DNA of 64,000 bases from Azospirillum sp. B510 (GCF_000010725.1 NC_013854.1:1393001-1457000), one strand, 5' to 3'. Numbered from the stretch's first letter, positions 1 through 8,187 are shown. Program-made: numbers and translations. The notes: generated by a model from the sequence alone, not told the origin.

Positions 1-407
1 GGATTGACCTCCTCGGCACTCTGGCTGTAGGCCGCCAGAACCGCCTTGGCGGAGCCGGCGTCGGCCGCGTAGCCGTACTGTCGCGCGCTGCCGTCATCGA
101 GCCGCTTCGGGCTGGGGATGAAGCCGAACCGTGCCAGATAGGACTCGTCCACCAGCATCGGCGGCTTGCCGCCCATCCAGATGGTCGGCTGTTCGAGCGA
201 GATGAACCAGGAATAGGGGATCGGGAAGGTCGAGGTGCCCTGGCTGGCATGGTGATACCAATAGCGTTCGCCGGACTTCCAGTTCTGGTCGAGCCAGACC
301 GTCTCCTTGGTCGGGGCGACGGTCGGCAGGGTCGGCGCGCAGGCGCCAAGCAGTCCCAGGGGAAGCAGGCCGAATCCAAGCAGGAACGAAAAACGGGACG
401 CTTTCAT
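1..407 (-). CDS. Hypothetical lipoprotein, 3' end outside window
   Basis: The gene begins at ATG 407 and runs off the left edge, so only about 135 N-terminal residues are visible. The N-terminus is a short basic stretch, a hydrophobic core and a lipobox (L-L-G-A-C, Cys at about residue 23), which indicates an exported lipoprotein. The mature part contains W-Y-H-H-A-S-Q-G-T and P-I-P-Y-S-W-F followed by L-E-Q-P. These motifs remind me of the N-terminal region of RoxA-like/di-heme cytochrome c proteins, but no CXXCH is visible in this part, so that link is only a guess. The sequence upstream (408-664) is clearly more AT-rich and probably holds its promoter and that of the divergent small gene. 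Confidence 0.7.
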   Translation of the reverse strand, partial: MKASRFSFLLGFGLLPLGLLGACAPTLPTVAPTKETVWLDQNWKSGERYWYHHASQGTSTFPIPYSWFISLEQPTIWMGGKPPMLVDESYLARFGFIPSPKRLDDGSARQYGYAADAGSAKAVLAAYSQSAEEVN

Positions 408-664
408 CGTGGCCTCGGAGCGGAAAACCGACGGAATTATGACCCTATACTTCTGAGATAAGCCGAAGTGCGCAATTGATAAATTGAGTCACCAGTCGAA
501 ACACAATTATGTAGAAATACATTTATATGGGTGCGGATTATGGTGGCGCCTTCCCGCGTGGAACGCACCCTGGCCCCGGTGTCGCGGTCATCGCATCGTC
601 ACCCGTGAGTTTTGCCGGGCATGCCTGTTGGATCGGTCAGTCACATTTTCGGGAGGCCGATGTC

Positions 665-862
665 ATGACCGCGATTGAGCGCAGCAAATCCCCCACCTCC
701 GACGCCCCGTCCGACGCGGCCCAGCGCATCGAGGACAAGCTGGTCGAAGAGACCGGTCGGGCCTCCGGAGACCCTGACAAGCCGGTTCAGAAGAAGTGGG
801 ATGAAATGGGCGAGAAGGAGTCGGTCGCCGAACGCGGCGGAAGGCGGAGCGCGGGAGAGTAG
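665..862 (+). CDS. Small hydrophilic hypothetical protein (65 aa)
   Basis: I chose ATG 665 because a strong GGGAGG Shine-Dalgarno sits about 9 bases upstream. The product is short, very charged and without hydrophobic segments or cysteines (start MTAIERSKSP, end RRSAGE). The composition resembles small stress-associated proteins that are probably disordered. I do not recognise a family. The upstream 250 bases contain AT-rich runs and a small inverted repeat (ATGTA-gaaa-TACAT, 509-522). The gene stands alone, convergent with the HEAT-ACT gene to its right. Confidence 0.6.
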   Translation: MTAIERSKSPTSDAPSDAAQRIEDKLVEETGRASGDPDKPVQKKWDEMGEKESVAERGGRRSAGE

Positions 863-922
863 CCCACCCACCTGCGTTTCCGGTTCCGGCGATCCGGTCC
901 TACCGCTTCGCTGCGGGCCGTT

Positions 923-1885
923 TCACGCTGCGGGCCGCTTCACGGTGCAGGTCAGCGCCAGAACCTCGGCCGCCTTGTCCAGGTCGTCGGCCCTGACCAG
1001 CACATAATCGGTGTTGTAGGTCGAGATCGCGAAGATCGGCAGATGGGCCTGGGCCAGCGGCACCGCGATGCGGGCCAGGATGCCGAACAGGGAGAAATCC
1101 AGCGTGCCCTCCACCCGGAAGGCGCGCCAGCCGCGCTCGGCCTTCACGCCGTCGGGCACGCGCTCCTCGCGGCAGAGGATCGACAATTCCTCGCCGGTGC
1201 GGGTGGCGCCGACCAGCGGGTCGGTCCAGTCGAGCCAGTCGGGCAGGCCGCTGCCGGGCGGCAGTTGCGCCACCGCCAGCCGGTCGGGAAGCACGCTGAG
1301 CGTCAGGCCGGTCTGGTCGCGGACCAGGGCGGCGGTCAGCGTCGCCTCGTCCACCTCGAAGGGCTTCAGGATGCGGCGTGCGCGGGCTGCCAGCGACGGC
1401 ACGCCCGACCGCATGGCGCGGCCCAGCATCTCCGCCGAGGTGGCGCGCAGCGTGGCATCGCTTTCGGCCAGGTCGACGACGGCCTGGAGCGCGCTGGTCT
1501 GGACGATGCGGCTCGGGCTGTTCTCGAACCAGTCCGCCAGCAGGATGGCGGCGCGGTGGCGCTGCTCCTCGGTCATGGTCAAGCGCGGCACGATCTGGGC
1601 GAGGTGCCAGCGCACCTCCGCCTGTTCGATGGCGACGGCGTCGGTCAGCAGATGGTCGACATAGGGGTCGAGCCAGCCGGCATTGCCGCGCGACACCCGT
1701 TCCAGCGCATCGGCGGCGCGCATGCGCACGCTGGCATCGGCGTCGAACAGGCAGCCGACCAGTTCCGCCAGCCTGCCGCGGTCGGCCGAAACCTCGCCGG
1801 CCACCGACGGGGCGTCGCCCAGCGCCCGCCGGTCGCCGGTCGCCAGCCGGCGGGCGAGCGGCGCGTTCCGGATCAGGTCATCCAT
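923..1885 (-). CDS. HEAT-like / ACT domain fusion protein
   Basis: A 320-residue protein of unknown function. Residues 1 to about 175 are helical and repeat-like (alternating helices such as DADASVRMRAADALERV and SRIVQTSALQAVVDLAE), in the style of HEAT repeats. Residues from about 190 to the end look like an ACT domain of the ACT_7/CASTOR type (RAFRVEGTLDFSLFGILARI and IFAISTYNTDYVLVR), a fold that usually binds amino acids or other small ligands. The frame is continuous between the two halves, with no usable internal ATG or GTG start for the second. The ATG at 1885 lies one base after the mfd stop (TGA 1889-1887), so translation is probably coupled to mfd. An upstream extension in frame would overlap mfd and is less likely. 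Confidence 0.75.
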   Translation of the reverse strand: MDDLIRNAPLARRLATGDRRALGDAPSVAGEVSADRGRLAELVGCLFDADASVRMRAADALERVSRGNAGWLDPYVDHLLTDAVAIEQAEVRWHLAQIVPRLTMTEEQRHRAAILLADWFENSPSRIVQTSALQAVVDLAESDATLRATSAEMLGRAMRSGVPSLAARARRILKPFEVDEATLTAALVRDQTGLTLSVLPDRLAVAQLPPGSGLPDWLDWTDPLVGATRTGEELSILCREERVPDGVKAERGWRAFRVEGTLDFSLFGILARIAVPLAQAHLPIFAISTYNTDYVLVRADDLDKAAEVLALTCTVKRPAA

Positions 1886-1886
1886 G

Positions 1887-4800
1887 TCAGCGACGCCCGG
1901 TCGGACGGCCGAAGCGGGATGGCGTGCCGAAGCGCGAAGCGACCTTGGCGCCGGTCGGCTTGGGCGGTGGCGGCGGTGGCGGCGGAGGCGGGGTTTCGCC
2001 ACGCGGCACGCCGCCGCCCGACGCCATCTCCGCCAGATCCTTGATCAGCTTCTGCACGCTGCGCACGCGGGCCTGGGGATCGGGCCATTCGCGGCTGTAG
2101 ACCAGCTTGTGGTCGGGCCGCAGCTTCATCAGTGTCAGATGCTGGGCGATGTAGGTCAGCAGCTTGGCCGGTTCGGCATAGAAATTGTCGTGGAAGGTCA
2201 GAACCAGCCCCTTCGGCCCGGCATCCACCCGCTCGACGCTGGCTTGGCGGCACCAGCGCTTGATGGTGACGACGTCCAGCAGATTCTCCACCTCCTCCGG
2301 CAGCTTGCCGAAGCGGTCGATCAGTTCGGCGGCGAAGCCATCCACCTCGGCCCGGTCGACCAGATCGGCGATGCGGCGGTAGAGCGACAGCCGCACCGTC
2401 AGGTCGGGCACATAGCTTTCCGGGATCAGCACCGGCGTGCCCAGATTGATCTGCGGCACCCATTCCTGGGTGGCGGCGGCGGCGATGGCGCCCTCCTGCA
2501 TCGCGGCGCGGGCGTTGGCCACCGCCTCCTCCAGCATCTGCTGGTACAGTTCGACGCCGACCTCGCGCACCTGACCGGATTGCTCCTCGCCCAGCAGGTT
2601 GCCGGCGCCGCGGATGTCCATGTCGTGGCTGGCGAGCTGGAAGCCGGCGCCCAGGGAATCCAGCGTCTCGATGACGTGCAGGCGCTGCTGGGCGGTGGCG
2701 TTCAGCGGCTTGTTCGGGGCGTAGGTGAGATAGGCGTAGCCGCGCTTCTTCGAACGCCCGACGCGGCCGCGGATCTGGTAGAGCTGGGCCAGTCCGAAAA
2801 GGTCGGCGCGGTGGACGATCAGCGTGTTGGCGTTGGGGATGTCCAGGCCGCTCTCAATGATGTTGGTGGCGAGCAGGACCTCGAACTTGCCCTCGTCGAA
2901 GGCGGTCATCACGTCTTCCAATTCGCTGGCCGCCATCTGGCCATGGGCGGTGACAATTTTGACCTCCGGCACCAGCTCGCGCACCCGCTCGGCCACCTTC
3001 GCCAGATCCTCGATGCGCGGGCAGACATAGAAGGTCTGGCCACCGCGGTAATGCTCGCGCAGGATCGCCTCGCGGATCACCACCGGATCATAGGGCAGGA
3101 CGAAGGTGCGCACCGCCAGACGGTCCACCGGCGGGGTGGCGATCAGCGACAGCTCGCGCACGCCGGACAGCGCCATTTGCAGGGTGCGCGGAATCGGCGT
3201 GGCGGTCAGCGTCAGCACATGGATGTCGGCGCGCAGCTCCTTCAGCCGCTCCTTCTGCTTCACGCCGAAATGCTGCTCCTCGTCGACGATGACCATGCCG
3301 AGCCGCTTGAGGTCGAGGCCCTTGGCGAGCAGGGCATGGGTGCCGACGACGATGTCGGCCGTGCCCTCCGCCAGTTCCTTCTTCACCAGCGTCTGTTCGC
3401 GGGCGGTGACCATGCGGGAGAGCTGGACCACCCGCACCGGCAGGCCGGCGAAGCGGCTGGAGAAGGTGCGGAAATGCTGGCGGGCGAGCAGGGTGGTCGG
3501 CACGACGACGGCGACCTGCTTGCCGCTCATCGCCACCATGAAGGCGGCGCGCAGGGCCACCTCGGTCTTGCCGAAGCCGACGTCGCCGCAGACCAGCCGG
3601 TCCATCGGCCGTCCGCTGCCAAGGTCGGTGAAGATGTCCTCGATCGCCTTCAACTGGTCGTCGGTCTCGGGGTAGGGGAAGCGGGCGGCGAATTCCTGAT
3701 AGACGCCCTCCGGCGTCAGCACCGGATCGGCCTTCTTCAGCATGCGCTCCGCCGCGATCTTCAGCAGGGCTTCCGCCATGTCCTTCAGGCGCTTCTTGAC
3801 CCGCGCCTTGCGGCCCTGCCAGCCGGCCCCGCCCAGCTTGTCGAGCTGGACATTGGCATCCTCCGAGCCGTAGCGCGACAGCACCTCGATGTTCTCGACC
3901 GGGACATAGAGCTTGTCGCCGCCCTCATAGATGATGCGCAGGCAGTCATGCGGGGCGCCGGTGACGTCGAGCGTCTCCAGCCCGTCATAGCGGCCGATGC
4001 CATGGTCCATGTGGACGACGATGTCGCCCTCATGCAGGGCGGAATGCTCGGCGATGAAGTTGGCGGCCTTGCGCTTCTTCTTGGCCGGGCGGACCAGACG
4101 GTCGCCCAGGATATCCTGTTCGGTGATGACGGCGAGGTCGGGGGCGGTGAAGCCATGCTCCATCCCCAGCACGATGGTGCCGATCACGCCGCGGTCGAAG
4201 CGGCGGACATCCTCCATGCTCTCCGCCGGCTCCAGGCCGGGAATGCCGTGGTCGGCCAGCACGTTGGACAGGCGGTCGCGCGACCCGGCGGAATAGCCGG
4301 CGATCAGCACCCGGCGCCCGTCGGCGCGCAAGGCGCGGATATGGTCCTTCACCGCGTCGAAGACATTCATGTCGGGGCGGTTGCGCTCCTCGGCGAAGTC
4401 GTGGCCGCGCTTGCCGCCAGCGTCCACCGTGCCCTTGATGCCGGGGGGCGTCGAGAAGATCTGGAGCTGCGCCACCGCGCGTTCCGCCAGCAGCGCGTCC
4501 CAGCCGGTGGAATCGAGGAACATCGAGGCGACGGGAACCGGCTTGTAGACCGGCGAGCCCGCCCGCTTCTCGATGGTCATCATCGAATCGCGCGAGGCGT
4601 GGAAATCGACGACCTGGGCGATGCGGGCGTCGCGCGATTCGTTGGCCTGATGATCCAGGCTGACGATGCCGCGCGGCAGGTAATCCAGCACCGTGTCCAT
4701 GCTCTCATGGAACAGCGGCAGCCAATGCTCCATCCCGCCATAGGACCGCCCGGCGGAGATCGCCTCGTAGAGCGGATCGTCGTCGGTCACCGCGCCGAAC

Positions 4801-5528
4801 AGCTCGCGGTAGCCGGAGCGGAAGCGGGCGATCCCGGCATCGTCGAGGAAGACCTCCGACATCGGCTTCAGCTCGACACGCTCGCGCTTGTCGGTGGTGC
4901 GCTGGGTCATCGGGTCGAAGGCGCGCACCCCCTCCAGCTCGTCGCCGAACAAGTCGAGGCGGAGCGGCTCCTCGCTGCCGGGCGGGAAGAGGTCGACGAT
5001 GCCGCCGCGCACCGCGAACTCGCCCGGCTCCCGCACCGTCTGGGCACGGGTGTAGCCGTTGCCGGCGAGATAGCGTTGCAGCTTCTCCAGGTCGATGCGG
5101 TCGCGGAGCTTGGCCGAGAACACCGCGTCCTTGAAGGCGCTGCGCGGCGGCACCTTCTGCACCACGGCGTTGACGGTGGTCAGCACGATCAGCGGCGCCA
5201 GCCCGTCGCGGTTCGAGGCCGCCTCACGCCGCGCGATCAGCCGGGTCAGCGTGTCGATGCGCCTTGCGACGATGCCGCCGTTCGGCGACACCCGGTCATA
5301 GGGCAGGCAGTCCCAGGCGGGGAAGGTCAGCACCTCCAGCTTCGGCGCGAAGAAGGCCAGCGCCTCCGCCAGCAGGGCGCAGCGGGTGTCGTCCAGCGCC
5401 ACATGCAGCAGGCCGTAGCCGCCGGCCTTCTGCGCAAGCTCCGCCAGGATGCGGGCGTCATGACCCTCGGGCGCGCCGCCGATCAGGAGTCGGCCGGCGC
5501 GGCCGGGCTGGAGATCGTAACTGACCAA
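1887..5528 (-). CDS. mfd: Transcription-repair coupling factor Mfd
   Basis: A 1213-residue superfamily 2 translocase that removes stalled RNA polymerase at DNA lesions and recruits UvrA. Domains in order: a UvrB-like N-terminal half; the RNA-polymerase-interacting domain with V-V-H-M-D-H-G-I-G-R-Y (about residue 505); Walker A G-D-V-G-F-G-K-T (about 650) and D-E-E-Q-H-F-G (about 750) of the translocase; and a C-terminal TRCF domain. The start appears to be TTG at 5528; no in-frame ATG fits better. The family is usually about 1150 residues. The excess is a C-terminal tail with ten consecutive prolines, then a basic repeat-like end (SRFGTPSRFGRPTGRR). The stop is followed after one base by the HEAT-ACT start. 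Confidence 0.97.
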   Translation of the reverse strand: MVSYDLQPGRAGRLLIGGAPEGHDARILAELAQKAGGYGLLHVALDDTRCALLAEALAFFAPKLEVLTFPAWDCLPYDRVSPNGGIVARRIDTLTRLIARREAASNRDGLAPLIVLTTVNAVVQKVPPRSAFKDAVFSAKLRDRIDLEKLQRYLAGNGYTRAQTVREPGEFAVRGGIVDLFPPGSEEPLRLDLFGDELEGVRAFDPMTQRTTDKRERVELKPMSEVFLDDAGIARFRSGYRELFGAVTDDDPLYEAISAGRSYGGMEHWLPLFHESMDTVLDYLPRGIVSLDHQANESRDARIAQVVDFHASRDSMMTIEKRAGSPVYKPVPVASMFLDSTGWDALLAERAVAQLQIFSTPPGIKGTVDAGGKRGHDFAEERNRPDMNVFDAVKDHIRALRADGRRVLIAGYSAGSRDRLSNVLADHGIPGLEPAESMEDVRRFDRGVIGTIVLGMEHGFTAPDLAVITEQDILGDRLVRPAKKKRKAANFIAEHSALHEGDIVVHMDHGIGRYDGLETLDVTGAPHDCLRIIYEGGDKLYVPVENIEVLSRYGSEDANVQLDKLGGAGWQGRKARVKKRLKDMAEALLKIAAERMLKKADPVLTPEGVYQEFAARFPYPETDDQLKAIEDIFTDLGSGRPMDRLVCGDVGFGKTEVALRAAFMVAMSGKQVAVVVPTTLLARQHFRTFSSRFAGLPVRVVQLSRMVTAREQTLVKKELAEGTADIVVGTHALLAKGLDLKRLGMVIVDEEQHFGVKQKERLKELRADIHVLTLTATPIPRTLQMALSGVRELSLIATPPVDRLAVRTFVLPYDPVVIREAILREHYRGGQTFYVCPRIEDLAKVAERVRELVPEVKIVTAHGQMAASELEDVMTAFDEGKFEVLLATNIIESGLDIPNANTLIVHRADLFGLAQLYQIRGRVGRSKKRGYAYLTYAPNKPLNATAQQRLHVIETLDSLGAGFQLASHDMDIRGAGNLLGEEQSGQVREVGVELYQQMLEEAVANARAAMQEGAIAAAATQEWVPQINLGTPVLIPESYVPDLTVRLSLYRRIADLVDRAEVDGFAAELIDRFGKLPEEVENLLDVVTIKRWCRQASVERVDAGPKGLVLTFHDNFYAEPAKLLTYIAQHLTLMKLRPDHKLVYSREWPDPQARVRSVQKLIKDLAEMASGGGVPRGETPPPPPPPPPPKPTGAKVASRFGTPSRFGRPTGRR

Positions 5529-5576
5529 AGGAGGATGCCTCGGAGAAGGGGAACGCTTGTCGGAGAGCCTTGGCGC

Positions 5577-5618
5577 GGCTCCGTCAGGAGTCTTGGCCTG
5601 GCTCCGTCAGGAGCCTTG
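5577..5618. repeat. Imperfect 23-bp tandem duplication at the end of sdhE
   Basis: Two adjacent copies of GGCTCCGTCAGGAG followed by T/C-CTTGG lie at 5577-5599 and 5600-5618 and beyond. The right copy contains the stop codon of sdhE (TCA at 5607-5609 on the plus strand). This looks like a recent small duplication of the sdhE 3' end. Confidence 0.6.
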
Positions 5619-5930
5619 ACGTGGTGTGTAACGGAACGCCGTCAACAGGCGCATCACGTCGTTGTCATGCTCGGCCGGCACCGGCTCCCGCCCTGACATC
5701 CAGTCGTACAGGTCGGGATCGCCAAGCTCCAGCAGCGCCTCGAAGCGGTCGAGCATCGCATGGTCGAAGCCGCCGACATGGGCGTCGGCGAAGCTGCCCA
5801 TCAGCAGGTCCATCTCGCGCGTGCCGCGGTGCCAGGAGCGGAAGCGCAACCGCTTGCGCCGGTTCTCCAGCGATTCGGCCTTCTCGGGAGTCTGCGTCTC
5901 GGAAGCCAGGGGGGTGCCGTTTTCAGTCAT
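5607..5930 (-). CDS. sdhE: FAD assembly factor SdhE
   Basis: A 107-residue protein of the SdhE/Sdh5/YgfY family, which helps attach FAD covalently to the flavoprotein subunit of succinate dehydrogenase. The conserved helical core is visible: R-R-K-R-L-R-F-R-S-W-H-R-G-T-R-E-M-D, then the FAD-linked R-G-x-x-E-M-D-L motif, and later L-L-E-L-G-D-P-D-L-Y-D-W. The start at ATG 5930 gives the usual length plus a short polar N-terminus. It lies upstream of mfd on the same strand with about 80 bases between, a neighbourhood common in alphaproteobacteria. Confidence 0.93.
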   Translation of the reverse strand: MTENGTPLASETQTPEKAESLENRRKRLRFRSWHRGTREMDLLMGSFADAHVGGFDHAMLDRFEALLELGDPDLYDWMSGREPVPAEHDNDVMRLLTAFRYTPRQGS

Positions 5931-6078
5931 CGCGGTCCAACGTCGAAAGCCCCCGGCGCCAGCGCCGGCGAAGGGGGAACCATTCAGGAACCCCATCCTG
6001 CACGGGCCGGCGCGGCGATGCAACCTTGGCAGGCCGGCTTGACCATCCCGTGGCGATGTCCTATGTGCCCCCTGGCCT

Positions 6079-6131
6079 GCGGGGACGACCCCGCCGCCGA
6101 AAAGGGGCAACCGGGTGGGGACGACCCCGCC
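6079..6131 (+). promoter_or_regulatory. Guanidine-II (mini-ykkC) riboswitch
   Basis: Two GC-rich hairpins each carry the loop ACGA, fitting the ACGR loop that defines this RNA. Hairpin 1: GCGGGG (6079-6084), loop 6085-6088, CCCCGC (6089-6094). Hairpin 2: GGTGGGG (6114-6120), loop 6121-6124, CCCCGCC (6125-6131), with one G-U pair. The linker is about 19 bases. The element ends 22 bases before the start of a guanidinium exporter gene, with the ribosome-binding region (ggacggag) in between, so guanidine binding probably frees translation. Confidence 0.9.
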
Positions 6132-6153
6132 ATTCCAGGACGGAGACACCGTC

Positions 6154-6471
6154 ATGGCGTGGGTCACGCTGTTCTTGGCCGGTCTTCTCGAAATCGGTTG
6201 GGCCGTCGGGCTGAAATACACCGAGGGTTTCACCCGCCTGATCCCGAGCCTGCTGACGGTCGCGGCGATGCTGGCGAGCATCCTGCTGCTGGGCGCGGCG
6301 CTGAAGAGCCTGCCGCTGGGCACGGCTTACGCGGTGTGGACGGGCATCGGCACGGTCGGCACGGCCGTGCTGGGCATGCTGCTGTTCGGGGAGCCCGCCG
6401 GGGCGCTGCGGCTGCTGTGCATCGCGGCGATCATTGGCGGGATCGCCGGGCTGAAAATGCTGCATGGGTGA
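6154..6471 (+). CDS. gdx: Guanidinium exporter Gdx (SugE-type SMR protein)
   Basis: A 105-residue small multidrug resistance protein with four membrane segments that works as a dual-topology dimer exchanging guanidinium for protons. The N-terminus [20 protein letters not shown] carries the central Glu13. Ser42 and Trp62 match the positions that line the guanidinium site in characterised Gdx proteins, and K-Y-T-E-G-F at 21-26 is typical of the SugE/Gdx branch rather than EmrE. I chose ATG 6154; a longer frame would run into the riboswitch. The guanidine-II switch directly upstream supports the substrate. The old name sugE reflects an indirect phenotype. Confidence 0.93.
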   Translation: MAWVTLFLAGLLEIGWAVGLKYTEGFTRLIPSLLTVAAMLASILLLGAALKSLPLGTAYAVWTGIGTVGTAVLGMLLFGEPAGALRLLCIAAIIGGIAGLKMLHG

Positions 6472-6489
6472 GGGGCATTCAGGCCCCCC

Positions 6490-7044
6490 TCACAGCGCCT
6501 CCGTCCGGCAGGTCAGTGCCAGGGTCTCCGCCGTGTTCGCCACCGCCGACAGGCAGACATCCGCCCGCTCCGCCGGAATCGAGACGGAGAAGCGCAGGAC
6601 ATAGCGCTCGCCGCTGCGGTCGGGCAGGGTCTGGGCGTCCAGCCGGACGATGTTGGCGTCGAACTGGGTGAAGATCTCCGACAGGCGGGCGACGAGGCCC
6701 GGCTGGTCGCCGCCCGACACCTCGACGCGGTGGGTGACCAGCGCCTGCGGACCGGGCTGGGGATCGAAGGCGAAGGGGCTGACCTTCACCTCGGCGCCGG
6801 CCAGCACCGGCAGGGACGACAGGCCGGACTGGAGGTCGGCCACCGTCAGCGCCGCCGGCAACTCGCAGACGGCCGAGAACTCGGCGCCGCTGCCGAGCGA
6901 GGCGAAGGTGGCGTCGCGCAGGTTGATGCCCTGGTCGAACAGATGGCTGGTGATGCCGGAGACCAGTCCGACCCGGTCGGGGCAGAAGGTGGAAACCAGG
7001 GCCAGCCCGGCCGTCTTGTCCGTCGCCGTCTTGTCCGTCGCCAT
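6490..7044 (-). CDS. GcvR-like double ACT domain protein
   Basis: A 184-residue protein with two ACT domains. The first begins near residue 13 (A-L-V-S-T-F-C-P-D-R-V-G-L-V-S-G-I) and the second near 100 (V-E-V-S-G-G-D-Q-P-G-L-V-A-R-L). This is the layout of the glycine cleavage system repressor GcvR and related amino-acid-sensing regulators. In E. coli GcvR acts by binding GcvA, but no gcv gene is visible here, so the role is inferred from the family only. ATG 7044 has a GGGAGA ribosome site 6 bases upstream. Its first residues are a tandem repeat (ATDKT twice). It is convergent with gdx, 18 bases away. Confidence 0.8.
   Translation of the reverse strand: MATDKTATDKTAGLALVSTFCPDRVGLVSGITSHLFDQGINLRDATFASLGSGAEFSAVCELPAALTVADLQSGLSSLPVLAGAEVKVSPFAFDPQPGPQALVTHRVEVSGGDQPGLVARLSEIFTQFDANIVRLDAQTLPDRSGERYVLRFSVSIPAERADVCLSAVANTAETLALTCRTEAL
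7010..7039. repeat. 15-bp perfect tandem duplication in the GcvR-like gene
   Basis: Two perfect copies of GCCGTCTTGTCCGTC lie side by side just after the start codon. They encode ATDKT twice, in frame. Confidence 0.85.
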
Positions 7045-7075
7045 CGCGTGTCTCCCGTATCGGCTTTCTTCGAGG

Positions 7076-7094
7076 GGCACGGGGTGGCCGTGCC
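7076..7094 (-). terminator. Putative terminator hairpin
   Basis: GGCACGG (7076-7082), loop GGTGG, CCGTGCC (7088-7094). It sits downstream of the small gene 7173-7460 on the minus strand and before the GcvR-like gene. The following minus-strand bases are only weakly T-rich, so termination is not certain. Confidence 0.4.
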
Positions 7095-7172
7095 GTTCCG
7101 TCGGGCGATCATCGAAGCGGGGGGCCGGGAACGCCAGTGGAAAATCGTCCGCCAGCCACTCCCAGCCACCGC

Positions 7173-7460
7173 CTAGCCGCCGAACAGCCGGCGGGTGGCG
7201 GCGCTGATGGCGTGAAGCTCCGCCGCCAGCGCCGGATCGACGTCATCGACATAGTGGGAGGCGAGCAGGCCGAAATTCAGCTCGTCGGCCCGATCCAGCC
7301 GCGTGGCTCCGTCGCGCGCGGCTCCGTCCACATGGTCGAGCTGGCGCTGGATGCTGGTCAGCCAGCTGTTCTCCGGCTCCCGCCGGGCCAGTGCCGCGAC
7401 TCCGGCCTGGGCCTGCGCGATAAGGCGGCGCAGCTCGTCGGTGGTGGCGATGTCGGGCAT
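7173..7460 (-). CDS. Small protein resembling Tsi6-type immunity proteins
   Basis: A 95-residue, all-helical, soluble protein. The pattern S-W-L-T-S-I-Q-R-Q-L in the middle, then L-N-F-G-L-L-A-S-H-Y and D-D-V-D-P-A-L-A-A-E-L near the end, resembles the Tsi6 family (immunity proteins against type VI secretion toxins) as I remember it. No toxin or secretion gene is near, so the immunity role is weakly supported; the fold may serve another purpose. The start ATG 7460 is clear. An imperfect in-frame repeat (DGAAR/DGATR) lies in the middle. The upstream gene on the same strand encodes a secreted protein, 40 bases away. Confidence 0.6.
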   Translation of the reverse strand: MPDIATTDELRRLIAQAQAGVAALARREPENSWLTSIQRQLDHVDGAARDGATRLDRADELNFGLLASHYVDDVDPALAAELHAISAATRRLFGG

Positions 7461-7500
7461 GGCGGGATTCCGGTCGAGAGGGGGCTGGCGGTGGTGACGA

Positions 7501-8073
7501 TTACTGGACTTGTCCGCCGCTGGTGACGCCGGCCTTGACGCTGTTCGGCACCACGACCTGGGCGCAGCCGCCCTGGGTCTGCACGCTGGTGCCGGGGGTG
7601 GTCCAGCTGTCGACGATGGGGGCGGCGACCGACTTCAGGCCCTGGCCGGTGGGCAGCACCGCCTTGTACTCGGCGCGGCCGGCGCCGGAGATGCCGAGGC
7701 AATCGGGCGTGGCGGTCACCACCGGCGAGAAGAAATTGCCGAAGCGGACGCTGTCATAGCCGGTGCGGACATACTGGAACCATGTGGTGCCGGCGGCGAC
7801 GTCGATCACCTCCAGCGGCTTGGAGAAATTGATGCCCTTGGCGTCGTCGTTGTAGCGGGCGGAGGTGAGATCGGTCGAGGCGTAGAAATAGCTCGCGACC
7901 ACCATGCGCGCGTTCAGTTGTTCGGCGCTGGCGCCCGGGGATTTGGCGGCGATCACCTGGTCCGGCGTCGGGGCTGATTGCGCGTGGCCCGGAACCGCCG
8001 ACGCCAGTGCCGAGGCCAGCATCAGGCCGAGCGCGAACGTCGTGGTCTTGAAAATGCGGGAAACGGTATTCAT
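7501..8073 (-). CDS. Secreted hypothetical protein (190 aa)
   Basis: The first 32 residues form a clear Sec signal peptide (basic start, hydrophobic F-A-L-G-L-M-L-A-S-A-L-A-S-A-V, likely cleavage after G-H-A-Q or G-H-A). The mature part has two cysteines (in T-P-D-C-L-G and Q-G-G-C-A), which could form a disulfide in the periplasm, and ends V-T-S-G-G-Q-V-Q. I do not recognise a family. Its Ala/Gly/Thr/Val-rich composition fits a small beta-rich periplasmic or outer-membrane-associated protein. It may be co-transcribed with the Tsi6-like gene downstream. Confidence 0.7.
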   Translation of the reverse strand: MNTVSRIFKTTTFALGLMLASALASAVPGHAQSAPTPDQVIAAKSPGASAEQLNARMVVASYFYASTDLTSARYNDDAKGINFSKPLEVIDVAAGTTWFQYVRTGYDSVRFGNFFSPVVTATPDCLGISGAGRAEYKAVLPTGQGLKSVAAPIVDSWTTPGTSVQTQGGCAQVVVPNSVKAGVTSGGQVQ

Positions 8074-8187
8074 TGGCGGTCATCCAATCCGGAAAGTTGA
8101 AAATCTCCGGAAGGACGATACCGAGGCAATCGGCCGCGCCAAGGGCGAAATGCGGCAAAGCTTGAAATGCGAGGGCCCGAAACGAGA

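Noticed and set aside
1683..5696. A 1337-codon open frame on the plus strand opposite mfd
   Set aside because: High-GC coding genes leave long open frames on the opposite strand. The translation is rich in His, Gln, Arg and Ala, has no recognisable motif, and mfd on the other strand is certain.
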